Assembly (NCBI GenBank): GCA_035689345.1
Contig: DASSLR010000013.1
Coordinates: forward strand, 1-64,000
Reading direction: 5' to 3'
Source of the DNA: CF-118 sp035689345
GTDB taxonomy: Bacteria > Chloroflexota > Dormibacteria > Dormibacterales > Dormibacteraceae
Length of the DNA: 64,000 nt
The notes under the pieces are model-generated. The model was given only the letters and a program-made list of their open reading frames with translations. It was not told where the DNA came from and did not search any database. The translations under genes and the position numbers were made by a program. Within the stretch, counting starts at the first letter, position 1. Every line of letters begins with the position of its first letter. Shown piece by piece: positions 8,474 to 17,195 of the stretch.

Positions 8474-9210
8474 TCCAGGGGCGGAGCGCTGCGCGCTCGG
8501 GCAACACGGCCCCCCGCCAGGGCCGGAGGGTGGCGCGCGTCTCGGTCACGCGCCAGGTCGTCGACGTCCTCTACGAGGACCTGCGCAGCGGGGTCCATAA
8601 GCCAGGCGACAGGCTGCCCAGTGAGCAGGAGCTCGCGGCGAGCCTGGGCGTTGGCCGATCCGCTGTGCGGGAGGCGATCCGCGAGCTTCTCGCGTTGAAC
8701 GTGGTGGAGATCCGGCCTGGCAGAGGCACGTTCGTTCTGCCGATGCGCGCCGATCTGCTGCTGAGGCCCGACAGTTTTCACCAGGCGCTGGAGCGCAACG
8801 TCGCCCTCGAGCTCCTCGAGGTTCGCATGATCGTCGAGCCGGCCGCGGCTGCGCTGGCCGCCACCCGCGCCACCGAGGCGGACCTCAAGCGTTTGACGCG
8901 CGATGTGGAGAGGCTGCGCGAAGCCCTTAACGGGCAACCGGTGATCAAACCGCCCGAGGACCTTGGTTTTCACCTTGACCTGGTACGTGCCGCGCACAAC
9001 AGTGCCCTCCACCGGATTTCGTCGGCGATCATCGCCTTTTACGAACACGACGAGGCCAGCCCCACGATGCGCGACTACAACGAGCATCGGGCGGTGCTCC
9101 GCGCGATCGAAAAACGTGACCCGCGCGCGGCGCGCCGAGCGGTCGAAGCCCACTTACAAGTCGAAATCGAGGCGCGCACCACGGCCGGCCGCCGCAGGCC
9201 CCGCAAGTAA
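8470..9210 (+). CDS. GntR-family (FCD domain) transcriptional regulator
   Basis: The 246-residue protein has an N-terminal winged helix (LPSEQELAASLGVGRSAVREA) and an FCD effector domain of about 150 residues with the metal-binding D/H residues in DLGFHLDLVRAAH, EHRAVL and VEAHL. The GTG start overlaps the deacylase stop (GTGA), so it is the last gene of the island. FCD regulators bind sugar acids or small carboxylates. It is the obvious candidate to bind the palindrome at 4036-4049. Confidence 0.87.
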   Translation: MIQGRSAARSGNTAPRQGRRVARVSVTRQVVDVLYEDLRSGVHKPGDRLPSEQELAASLGVGRSAVREAIRELLALNVVEIRPGRGTFVLPMRADLLLRPDSFHQALERNVALELLEVRMIVEPAAAALAATRATEADLKRLTRDVERLREALNGQPVIKPPEDLGFHLDLVRAAHNSALHRISSAIIAFYEHDEASPTMRDYNEHRAVLRAIEKRDPRAARRAVEAHLQVEIEARTTAGRRRPRK

Positions 9211-9273
9211 CCCGGGAACAACCGCTGGCCAAGTCATCGCGACCCGGCACAAACGGCGCGCCCCACGCTTAGA

Positions 9274-10938
9274 GTGCGGGCGGTGGACTCGACCGACTTG
9301 ATCGAGCGGTGCGACCGCCTCGCTGCGCTCGCCGACCGGAGGTTGGCGCTTCCTACCTCGAATCCCGCGGCCGCCGCGCGCGGGCGGCAGCTCCGAGATC
9401 ACCTCGAGGGCTTCGTCCGGCCGCGCCTCGCCGACATCGACGCGCCGCTCCTCGTCCTTCTCGTCGGACCGACCGGCGCCGGCAAATCCTCTCTTCTCAA
9501 CACCATCGCGGGCGCCGAAGTCAGCAAGTCGGGCGTCCTTCGCCCGACCACGAGGGACGCCGTTCTCTACGCGAGTGAAAGTGATTCACGTCGCATCCTC
9601 GAGGGTGGCCGCCTTGCCGTGGTTGCGCGCCAGCGGCTGAAGCTGGCGCCACGATCGCCTGCCTCCGGCGGTGTCATTGTCATCGACGCTCCAGACGTCG
9701 ACTCCGTCGAGCGCGACAACCGCCAGCTCGCCGACGTGCTCGTGGAGAGCTGCGACCTCTGCGTCTTCGTCACCACCGCGATGCGCTATGCCGACCTCGT
9801 GCCCTGGGAGGTTCTGAATCGCGTTCGTGAGCGCGGGCTTCCGCTGGTCGTGGTCCTCAACCGAGTCCCGCCTCAACCGGAGGATCGCGCGGCCGTCGTA
9901 GCAGATGCAAAGCGACTTCTCGCCGACTCCGGAACTGCAGACCTGATCGTCGTCGACGAGGGTGACATCGACCCGAATGTCGATGGCCTCAAGCGCGAGA
10001 AGGCCCACCGCCTGCTGGAACGCATCGCGCGGCTCGCTGCCGAGGCCGACGCGCGACACGCCGTCGCCGCGCAGGCCCTCGCGGGCGCCCTTCGCGGCCT
10101 GGCTCCCCTCGCGCACGCGGTCGCGGACGATCTCGACCATCAGGCGATCGACGCCGACGCGCTGCAGCGGATGGCTGCGAATGAGTACTCGGAGGAGCTC
10201 GATTCGCTCAACAGAGCGTTGCTGAGCGGCCTCATCCTCCGCGAAGAGGTGCTGCGGCGCTGGAATGAGTATGTCGGCGCCGACCAGGTCGCGCGGTTCA
10301 TCTCCGCGGGAATCGGCCGGCTGCGGGCGATGCTGGTGAGCGTATTCCGCGGCCAGGTCGATGCGCCCGTGACTGTCGTCGAAGCAGAGATGACGACCAC
10401 GCTCGAAGCGCTCGCACTGCGCCATGCATCCAACGCTGCGCGTCGCACAGCGATCGCGTGGTCCGACCGCGCGGAGGCAGCTGCGCTCATCGGCGCCAAT
10501 CCGGGCCTCTGGTCGGCGTCCGACGGCTTTGCGCCTGCGATTCGCGAGCGTCTTGCTGCGTGGATGCGCGCCATCGTCGATGACGTCCGCGCGCATGCCG
10601 GCCGCAAGCGCGCCATCGCGCAGGTCGCGGCCTTGGGTGTGAACGCTGTCGGGGTCGCCGTCATGCTCGCCGTGTTCGTGCACACCGCCGGGCTCACCGG
10701 GACCGAGGTCGGGATCGCTGCGGGCACCGCCGTCCTCAATCAGAAGCTGCTCGAGGCAATCTTCGGCGAAGGCGCCATGGCCGAGCTCATCGGCAATGCG
10801 CGCGCCGGTCTGACGCAGCTGTTGACCGACCTGTTTGACCAGGACCGCAAGCGCTTCGAAATGCTGGTGCCGCCGGCGCGAGAGCTGCGCGAGGTGGCCG
10901 GCGCCTTGCGCGACGCGGTTGACGGCATGCAGCCTTGA
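9274..10938 (+). CDS. Dynamin-like large GTPase, first of a tandem pair
   Basis: The 554-residue protein has a P-loop (VGPTGAGKSSL, near residue 66), a G2-like RPTTRD, a G3 variant DAPDVDS and a weak G4 (NRVP). A long helical region follows, with hydrophobic segments around residues 450-495 that may insert in the membrane. The layout matches paired bacterial dynamin-like proteins (IniA/IniC, DynA/DynB), which remodel or protect membranes. Its stop overlaps the start of the second GTPase. The degenerate G4 motif suggests weak nucleotide selectivity. GTG 9274 is assumed; GTG 9283 is possible. Confidence 0.7.
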   Translation: MRAVDSTDLIERCDRLAALADRRLALPTSNPAAAARGRQLRDHLEGFVRPRLADIDAPLLVLLVGPTGAGKSSLLNTIAGAEVSKSGVLRPTTRDAVLYASESDSRRILEGGRLAVVARQRLKLAPRSPASGGVIVIDAPDVDSVERDNRQLADVLVESCDLCVFVTTAMRYADLVPWEVLNRVRERGLPLVVVLNRVPPQPEDRAAVVADAKRLLADSGTADLIVVDEGDIDPNVDGLKREKAHRLLERIARLAAEADARHAVAAQALAGALRGLAPLAHAVADDLDHQAIDADALQRMAANEYSEELDSLNRALLSGLILREEVLRRWNEYVGADQVARFISAGIGRLRAMLVSVFRGQVDAPVTVVEAEMTTTLEALALRHASNAARRTAIAWSDRAEAAALIGANPGLWSASDGFAPAIRERLAAWMRAIVDDVRAHAGRKRAIAQVAALGVNAVGVAVMLAVFVHTAGLTGTEVGIAAGTAVLNQKLLEAIFGEGAMAELIGNARAGLTQLLTDLFDQDRKRFEMLVPPARELREVAGALRDAVDGMQP

Positions 10939-12515
10939 GCATCGATCGCCCCCTGGACAACCTCGACGAGGCAATCATCGCCGCGACCGCGCTCGGCCTG
11001 GACGTGACTGCGGCCGAGAAGACGCGCGACACCCTTCGTGCACGGCTCGGCTTCCCGAGCAGCGCGTATGTCCTTGCGCTCGTGGGCGGCACGGGCGTCG
11101 GCAAATCGACGCTGCTCAACGCTCTCGCGGGGACCGAGGTGAGCGCGACAGGTGCTCGCCGGCCCACGACGTCAGAAGTCATCGCATGGGTGCCGTCGAG
11201 TCGGAGGCGTGAGCTCGCCGGGCTGCTTGACTGGCTCGGCGTCAACACGGTCCGAGAGCACGAAGGAGGCACGCTTGGCGACGTCGCGGTGCTCGACCTT
11301 CCCGACTTCGACTCCATTGCGCTCGATCACAAGAAGCGGGTCGATGCCCTGCTCCCTCGCGTCGACGCCGTCGCGTGGGTCGTCGACCCAGAGAAGTACA
11401 TGGACCAGGTGATGCACGCCGGCTACCTCCAGCAACACGCGCCGCGCATTCGACGTCAGATCGTCGCCCTCAATCGCACGGACCTTCTCGCGCCTGGAGA
11501 CGCTCATCGCGTCGCCGACGACATGCGCGACCGGCTGCGAATCGACGGCGCCGGCGAGATGGATGTGGTGATGACACGCGCGCGCGACGGCGCCGCCGGC
11601 GTCATGGAGCTTCGCGAGTGGCTCGAGTCGGCCGTGGAGGCGAAACGCGTCGTCATGTCGCGCATCGAGGCCGAGGCGCGCGGGGTCGTGGGTGGCCTCG
11701 CTGCGGACGCCGGCGTGGGCGACGGACTGGGCGGGCCGCTGGTGGAACCGTCGCGCCGCGACCGGGCGCTCGCCGCCGTCGCGCGCGCAACGTTAGCCCT
11801 CATCGACATCGCCGGCCTTGAACGCCAGGCCGTCGCGGCGACGCGTTTCGCTGCGCGGCAGCGCGGGGCAGGACCGCTCCGGCACCTGACGAGCGCGATC
11901 TACCGCCTGATCGGGCGCGACCGCGTCGCGGCTGATCCCGCGCGATTCCTGACCCGCTGGCAGCTGCGCGGATCGCTCGCGACCGCCGTCGAACCATTGC
12001 GCGAGCTCGTCGCGTCGACGCTGCCAGGCGTGCCGGCACCGCTGCGGCGCAAGCTGGCCGCGCTCACAGCGCCCGCTTCGCTCGATGCACGACTCGCGGA
12101 GACGATCGACCGCGCCCTGACGGCAGAGGCCGGTGATTTTCGTGTCCCGACCAGCCGGCTCTGGACCGTCATCGGCGGCGGCCAGTACCTCGTCACCGCG
12201 GTCCTGATCTTCTCCGCCCTTTGGTTCGCGGCGTTACTCGCCATCCACGATGTGCCCGTGGGCACGATCTCTGTTCCTTACCTCGGGCCTGTGCCGACCC
12301 CGGTCGTGATCCTGGCCGTCACTCTCCTCGCCGGCTACCTGCTCGCCAAACTCCTGCAGCTGCACGCGGGGAGGCTGGGACGGCGGTGGGCCAGGCGGGT
12401 GGGCAGCCGGGTCACCGGCGAGGTTACACAGCGGATCAATGACGAGCTGCTCGTCCCGCTCGATGAGCTCGAGGCATCACGGGCCGCGCTCGCGAAGGCG
12501 GCGCGAGAGGCATGA
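10935..12515 (+). CDS. Dynamin-like large GTPase, second of a tandem pair
   Basis: The 526-residue protein starts at a TTG that overlaps the previous stop (TTGA). It shows GGTGVGKSTL, RRPTTSEV, DLPDFDS and NRTD. Two strong hydrophobic helices lie near residues 415-475 (ALWFAALLAIHDV and PVVILAVTLLAGYLL), followed by a basic helical tail. Overlapping translation suggests a stoichiometric heteromeric complex with its neighbour. The pair has no other gene in its operon; the next gene converges from the right. Confidence 0.7.
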   Translation: MSIDRPLDNLDEAIIAATALGLDVTAAEKTRDTLRARLGFPSSAYVLALVGGTGVGKSTLLNALAGTEVSATGARRPTTSEVIAWVPSSRRRELAGLLDWLGVNTVREHEGGTLGDVAVLDLPDFDSIALDHKKRVDALLPRVDAVAWVVDPEKYMDQVMHAGYLQQHAPRIRRQIVALNRTDLLAPGDAHRVADDMRDRLRIDGAGEMDVVMTRARDGAAGVMELREWLESAVEAKRVVMSRIEAEARGVVGGLAADAGVGDGLGGPLVEPSRRDRALAAVARATLALIDIAGLERQAVAATRFAARQRGAGPLRHLTSAIYRLIGRDRVAADPARFLTRWQLRGSLATAVEPLRELVASTLPGVPAPLRRKLAALTAPASLDARLAETIDRALTAEAGDFRVPTSRLWTVIGGGQYLVTAVLIFSALWFAALLAIHDVPVGTISVPYLGPVPTPVVILAVTLLAGYLLAKLLQLHAGRLGRRWARRVGSRVTGEVTQRINDELLVPLDELEASRAALAKAAREA

Positions 12516-12684
12516 ATCCGGCGCGCCCGAGGTCCGCGGAAATCATCTGACCAGAAAGGTGAGATATCGCCTGCTGGTCGCTCCAGCTGCACTCACTTAG
12601 CCGCCCTGCACCACCTGACGATCCCTCCTCAAACCTTGGCCAAAGCGTCCTGAGGCCGGGAACCAGGTTCGCGCACGCCTGGAC

Positions 12685-14139
12685 TCATTGGCCTCGTGCC
12701 GACGTTGGCAGTGGCCTGAAGCCCAGATGTTCAGCCAGGGCCAGCGCATCGCCGACAGAATCAGCCGAGCGCTGGAGCAGCTCGCGATCGCGCTTCGAAT
12801 AGGACGCGCCTCCCCGCCTGCTCCCGAGCAGCAAGTGGCCGAATTGCCGGTCCTCGTACCGCAGCGGCACACCGATGCAGCCGTCGCCTTTGACCGAACC
12901 TCGACTGTAAATCGCAGTCGAGGCGCCGTTTGGCCCGAGGAACAGGGAGGCTCCACGCGCGTCGAATGCAACTACCGCCTGTTCGAGCAGTCGGCGCGCC
13001 ACCCGATGCACGTCGATGACCGAGACAACGGCTTCGACCTCCGCGCTGAATTCACCCAACACGGCTGACGGATTGTGATTGCCCATTCGGCGATCGACTC
13101 GCGCTTGCAGCCAGCTCTTGACCGGAGTGAAGCCCACGACGATCGCAAACGCGGTCAGCACATATGCAGCGTCCGATCTCTGGCCAGTCACCGCCATGAA
13201 CAGGCGCTGAAGAAACGTTATGCCCGCGGTGTAGGTGGCGGCCAGGATCGCCGTCATACCGCCGTAAACGATCGTGCGATTGATCAGCACATCGATGTCG
13301 TACAGCCGGTAATGAAGGATCGCGATCGTGATGGCCACCGGCAGCGCGAACGTGGCGAGGTGCACTGCGATCTCGAAATCGGTGCCGAGCTGCCAGCCTC
13401 CGATCAACGCCGCCGCACCGCAGATCTCGGCCACAATGACCGCCACACCGGCGTAAGCGAACCACTTGAGCTGCAGTCGTTTCTCGTCGCGCGCGTGCCG
13501 GAAGCGGTCGATCACGGACATAACCGCGAGCAGGTAGCCGAGGAGGATCAAAGCGAGTCCGGCGTCGACTATCACCCGCGCCAGGTCGGCGGGCATGGTG
13601 GCTCCGAACGGGTTCGCCAACAGTGAGTTCACCCGCGCGGGCACCTGCAGGAAGCGCGCGTTGACCTCATGTGGGGCGAACGCAACCCCGACGGCAAAGC
13701 ACAGCGTGCCACCGACCGCGAGCCAGTCGACGGCTCGCCATCGGCGAGGCACTCTGCCATCGGGGAAGCGCACCGTGAGCAAAGGTATGAACAGGCCGAG
13801 CAGTGGCGCCCATGCCCATGCGCCGAGCCAGAGCGCGACCCCGCCGAGCGGCCACGAGCCGGATTCGAGCACGAGTGCCACGTAGCCGTAATCCACTGGT
13901 CCGTAGTACAGAGCTGCCGCCAGAGAGGCGACACACATCAGCCATCCGACACTGTTGTGCGTCTCGCGAGAGGCGACCAGCGCTCCCAGGATGCCGGCCG
14001 CGATGAAAGCCGCATAGAGAAGGACGTGAACGGAATAGAGCCCGAGCCCAACGGTGAGCGCGACCGTGAGGGTGGAGACGACCGCTCCGCTGAGGCCAAG
14101 CCCCCAGGCCAGGATTCGCAGATTGCGCTTGCGGCTCAT
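12685..14139 (-). CDS. 7TM-type membrane sensor with cytoplasmic GAF-like domain, no kinase domain
   Basis: This 484-residue protein starts at ATG 14139, overlapping the upstream membrane gene (ATGA). About nine hydrophobic helices occupy residues 1-310, followed by a basic connector (LQARVDRRMG) and a GAF-like domain (residues 340-470, with GPNGASTAIYSRG and DRELLQRSADSVGDALALAEHLG). In related membrane histidine kinases a HATPase follows at this point; here the protein ends. It may signal through a partner kinase or be a decayed kinase. Confidence 0.65.
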   Translation of the reverse strand: MSRKRNLRILAWGLGLSGAVVSTLTVALTVGLGLYSVHVLLYAAFIAAGILGALVASRETHNSVGWLMCVASLAAALYYGPVDYGYVALVLESGSWPLGGVALWLGAWAWAPLLGLFIPLLTVRFPDGRVPRRWRAVDWLAVGGTLCFAVGVAFAPHEVNARFLQVPARVNSLLANPFGATMPADLARVIVDAGLALILLGYLLAVMSVIDRFRHARDEKRLQLKWFAYAGVAVIVAEICGAAALIGGWQLGTDFEIAVHLATFALPVAITIAILHYRLYDIDVLINRTIVYGGMTAILAATYTAGITFLQRLFMAVTGQRSDAAYVLTAFAIVVGFTPVKSWLQARVDRRMGNHNPSAVLGEFSAEVEAVVSVIDVHRVARRLLEQAVVAFDARGASLFLGPNGASTAIYSRGSVKGDGCIGVPLRYEDRQFGHLLLGSRRGGASYSKRDRELLQRSADSVGDALALAEHLGFRPLPTSARGQ

Positions 14140-14981
14140 TGCACGCTGCCCAGAGGTCGGTCGCGGGCCTGGCGATGCTCCGCAGCATGCCCCCGCGCCA
14201 TGAACAGGTACGCGCAGGCGACTCCGGTGAGGAAGTTCTGGCCGAAGATCTCCCAGAGGCTGGCCACCCTCAAATAAAGGGGAAGCAATGTCTGCGGGAG
14301 TAGCGGCACGAGGCCGCCGACGACGAAGAGCATGACCCCGGCCACAACCGCGGCGGCCCTCGGTTGGATTCGCAGTGCCAGGGTGAGAGGCAGAACGGAA
14401 AGCGCGATCAGCAGGCCTCGAACCGGTTCGTAAAGAAGGACTGTCTGAGCCGGCGGAACCACGAGGCTGCCGGCGTGACTCTCGTAATACGGGCGGGTGA
14501 CGAGCGTGTAGTTGACGCCGCCGATGACCAGGTACAGCACGATGTAAATCGCGGCCGCGGCCAGCAAACGCCACAACCAGGCGGACATGGGTCGCACCGG
14601 CGCGCCCGGCGCGTGGGTTACATCCCGTCGGCCGAGCAACGCCGACGCCAGACCCGCAACCACGACTGCCGCCGCGAGCAGACGGATGAGGTTGGCGCCC
14701 AGGGACGAAGGCGGTGCCGCCGCGGGAGCGAACAGCGTGCCTTCGACAGCGACGGCGGCAAGGTTCAGGAACACAAGTGCGAACCAGACGCCGAACTGCG
14801 TCCGGCGGCTCCCCGTGATCCAACGGGCGATCACGACGATGCCCGCTGCCAGGGCCACGCCGCTCACGCACGTCAGCGCCACGTCGGGTGAACCGGTGCC
14901 AATCGGCAGAAGCGCGATCGCGGTGTACGCGCCCGCGATCGCCACCAGTCCGACCGCGGAGCGAAGCGATCGACCACGCAT
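14136..14981 (-). CDS. Polytopic membrane protein, unknown function
   Basis: The 281 residues hold about eight hydrophobic helices and short loops, with no recognised catalytic motif. The organisation resembles the N-terminal membrane part of sensor kinases. The four-base overlap with the following 7TM-GAF protein suggests the two form a complex. It lies 6 bp downstream of the LiaF-like gene, in the same direction. Confidence 0.6.
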   Translation of the reverse strand: MRGRSLRSAVGLVAIAGAYTAIALLPIGTGSPDVALTCVSGVALAAGIVVIARWITGSRRTQFGVWFALVFLNLAAVAVEGTLFAPAAAPPSSLGANLIRLLAAAVVVAGLASALLGRRDVTHAPGAPVRPMSAWLWRLLAAAAIYIVLYLVIGGVNYTLVTRPYYESHAGSLVVPPAQTVLLYEPVRGLLIALSVLPLTLALRIQPRAAAVVAGVMLFVVGGLVPLLPQTLLPLYLRVASLWEIFGQNFLTGVACAYLFMARGHAAEHRQARDRPLGSVQ

Positions 14982-14987
14982 GGCCGA

Positions 14988-15938
14988 CTAGCCGGTCGTC
15001 GTCACCGTCACGTGTGTGCCGACTCCGTTAGCGGTCACGTCATAACGGTTCTGAGCCGTGGGCCACCCCGGAGTTTGCGCGGTGCCGTTGACGCCCGTCC
15101 CGATGCCGTCTGCGGTCACGCGGTAGTCAACCGCAGCCGGCAGCCGTAGGGTCAGCTGGATGCCGACTCCGTCCGCACTCATGCGCACAGGACCAAGCGG
15201 TGGTCCCACCGTGATGGTGACGTTGCTTCCCGCTCCGTTGAGCGTGAACGACTGCAAGGTAGCGTGCGACAGGTCGATCGTGGCGGTCGTACCTGCTCCG
15301 TCGATGACGACGGTCCAGGCCACTGAAGGATTGACGGTCAGGTCGATCACATCGCGGGCGCGGCCCCACGAGTTGATGAAGTTGGAGCTCCGCGTTATTC
15401 GAATCTGACCGTCGGCGTACGAAAAGCTCGGGGCCGAACCGTCATAGTCGATCTTCGCCTCGTAGAGCTGCGACCCTGTATCGCCGGCGTTAATCGTTAT
15501 CCTGTCCGCTGCATCGTCGATCCTGATGGTGGCGGCGGTCTCACCAGTCAGCGGTGACGTCGACTGAAATCGCGCATATGAAGCAGTTGCGATCGACGGT
15601 CCTGCGAGCGCGTATGCGAACCCGCCCGCAGCGATCGTGCCAACCAGCAGCAGTGTGACCACCGTCACCGCCGCCCCGCGAATCAGCAGAGGGACCAGTA
15701 TCTCGACCCCGAGCATCACCAGGAGGAGAGGCCACAACTGAAGCAGGCGCCAGCCGGTGTCTTCCGGCAGAGTGCCGAGGTTGACCAGCAGGATGAGCGC
15801 TCCGCCGAGGATCAGAAGGATCGGCCACACCACCGGGACGCGACGCCGGGCGGGGGTCGGTGCGGCCTGGTGGACGCGGGGTGGTGCAACCTGCGTCTCC
15901 GCGGCCGGCGGTGCTTCAAGCTCGGTCTGCACGGGCAT
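14988..15938 (-). CDS. LiaF/DUF5668-type membrane protein with C-terminal beta-helix domain
   Basis: An Ala/Pro-rich cytoplasmic N-terminus (about 35 residues) is followed by four hydrophobic helices including WPILLILGGALILL and LLQLWPLLLVMLGVEILV, the signature of the DUF5668 helical pair found in LiaF-like proteins. The rest is a beta-rich extracytoplasmic domain with recurrent DGAG/NGAG turns. The family senses or regulates envelope stress. ATG 15938 has GAGGTGAGAGGAC upstream. Its neighbours are also envelope proteins. Confidence 0.7.
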   Translation of the reverse strand: MPVQTELEAPPAAETQVAPPRVHQAAPTPARRRVPVVWPILLILGGALILLVNLGTLPEDTGWRLLQLWPLLLVMLGVEILVPLLIRGAAVTVVTLLLVGTIAAGGFAYALAGPSIATASYARFQSTSPLTGETAATIRIDDAADRITINAGDTGSQLYEAKIDYDGSAPSFSYADGQIRITRSSNFINSWGRARDVIDLTVNPSVAWTVVIDGAGTTATIDLSHATLQSFTLNGAGSNVTITVGPPLGPVRMSADGVGIQLTLRLPAAVDYRVTADGIGTGVNGTAQTPGWPTAQNRYDVTANGVGTHVTVTTTG

Positions 15939-15964
15939 GTCCTCTCACCTCGTCAACTCGATTT

Positions 15965-16213
15965 CTATTGCCGGATGCGTATGTGGTGCGGGACCTTGAC
16001 CTGCTGCCCGCTGTCGTTGGTGCAGCTCGTCACGGTGCCGTCGCTGTTGACTGAGCAGGTCAGCGTTCCCCCTACTGCGAACGACAGCAGGCCGACGGCG
16101 CTCAACGTGATGCCGACTCCGAGCAGCAAACCGGCCACGAGCGCGACAAAGCCGGTGACGATGACGCGAAGCAGGTTCGAAGGCCGGCTCGCCGGCCTCG
16201 CCACTGCGGCCAT
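15965..16213 (-). CDS. Small single-pass membrane protein
   Basis: The 82 residues contain one or two hydrophobic segments (residues 15-48), then a short extracytoplasmic tail with two cysteines (TCSVNSDGTVTSC) that could form a disulfide. GGAGG lies upstream of the ATG. It sits between the CoA-binding protein and the LiaF-like gene in one leftward run. No family recognised. Confidence 0.6.
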   Translation of the reverse strand: MAAVARPASRPSNLLRVIVTGFVALVAGLLLGVGITLSAVGLLSFAVGGTLTCSVNSDGTVTSCTNDSGQQVKVPHHIRIRQ

Positions 16214-16218
16214 TTCCG

Positions 16219-16713
16219 TCAGACCTCCTTCGGAACAGCGCCCGTCAGCGTGAGGAAAAACTTCATCGCCTTGTGGCTGCCGTCCGACGTCGGACTAAAC
16301 ATCAGCGGGCAACCGCCAGGAATCACGTTGATTCCGCGCTCCCGGCCGTAAGCCGTCGCCTCTGCGGACACGCTGGTCGCACCGGCCCCGCGATGCATCC
16401 AGACATGCTTGATGTCGAGTTCGGCACACTCGCGCATCGTGGCCGCGGCCCTCTCTGGTCGCGTCCCGATCACGACCGCCTCGACACCGCCCGGGATCGA
16501 CTTCAGGTCGTGATACGCCCTGTCACCCTCCACCTGATCGGCATTGGGATTGACGGCGAAGACCTCGTAGCCGCGCTCCTTCAGGCGTTTGTAGACGGTG
16601 TTGCTTCCGTGGTCGCTCGGATGACGCGACACACCCGTGACCGCGATCCGCCTGCTGGCCAGGAATTCCGAAGCGGCCTGCGCGATTGGTTTCGTCCTGG
16701 TCGCCGTCTGCAT
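16219..16713 (-). CDS. CoA-binding (YccU-like) Rossmann protein
   Basis: This 164-residue protein is a single CoA_binding domain: IAVTGVSRHP at the nucleotide loop, YEVFAVNPNAD, AVVIGTRPE, KHVWMHRGAG and NVIPGGCPLMF near the end. The Rossmann fold is that of the N-terminal domain of succinyl-CoA synthetase alpha. Function in this family is unknown; CoA or nucleotide sensing is inferred. Confidence 0.8.
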   Translation of the reverse strand: MQTATRTKPIAQAASEFLASRRIAVTGVSRHPSDHGSNTVYKRLKERGYEVFAVNPNADQVEGDRAYHDLKSIPGGVEAVVIGTRPERAAATMRECAELDIKHVWMHRGAGATSVSAEATAYGRERGINVIPGGCPLMFSPTSDGSHKAMKFFLTLTGAVPKEV

Positions 16714-16719
16714 TTTGAT

Positions 16720-17148
16720 CTAGACCTCCTTGGCTGTTTGTCTGCGGTGGATCAAGAGCATCAGCGCCTGTCCGAATCCGGCCAGGCTCATGCCCACCAC
16801 GAGGTGCAGCACCTGGATCGTCCAGTGCCAGTCACCCTCCAGCACCCTGTCCTGGACCAGCCCGAAGAACGGGACGACCAGGCTCCAGGCGATGGCAAGT
16901 CCGATGACACGCCGGGAGACGCCTGCCATCCAAGCGACGGCCGCGATCACCCACAGCGCGATCACTAGCGTCGATCCGACCACCACGTGAAGCGGGATCA
17001 GTTCGTCGCCGCTGCCGGTCCAGATGATGACGCCCAGCACCAGAAGGACAGCAGCCGAACCGATGAGGACCAGCCGGGCCGCGCCGAGCGTGGTTTTGAT
17101 CGCTCGTGGAGACATGACCTGGGAGGGGTTGCCGGTTGTGCTGCTCAT
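16720..17148 (-). CDS. Four-helix membrane protein, unknown function
   Basis: The 142 residues form four hydrophobic helices with polar or charged residues inside them (IPLHVVVG, WHWTIQVLHLVVG). Recurrent His in helices 2 and 4 could bind haem or metal, as in DUF4405-type or cytochrome b561-like proteins, but I cannot assign it. It is first in the leftward run that continues with the CoA-binding protein 6 bp downstream. Confidence 0.6.
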   Translation of the reverse strand: MSSTTGNPSQVMSPRAIKTTLGAARLVLIGSAAVLLVLGVIIWTGSGDELIPLHVVVGSTLVIALWVIAAVAWMAGVSRRVIGLAIAWSLVVPFFGLVQDRVLEGDWHWTIQVLHLVVGMSLAGFGQALMLLIHRRQTAKEV

Positions 17149-17195
17149 GCCGGCAGGATGAAGCCCGGCCGGGCATCGTTCACCCGGAAAACTAC

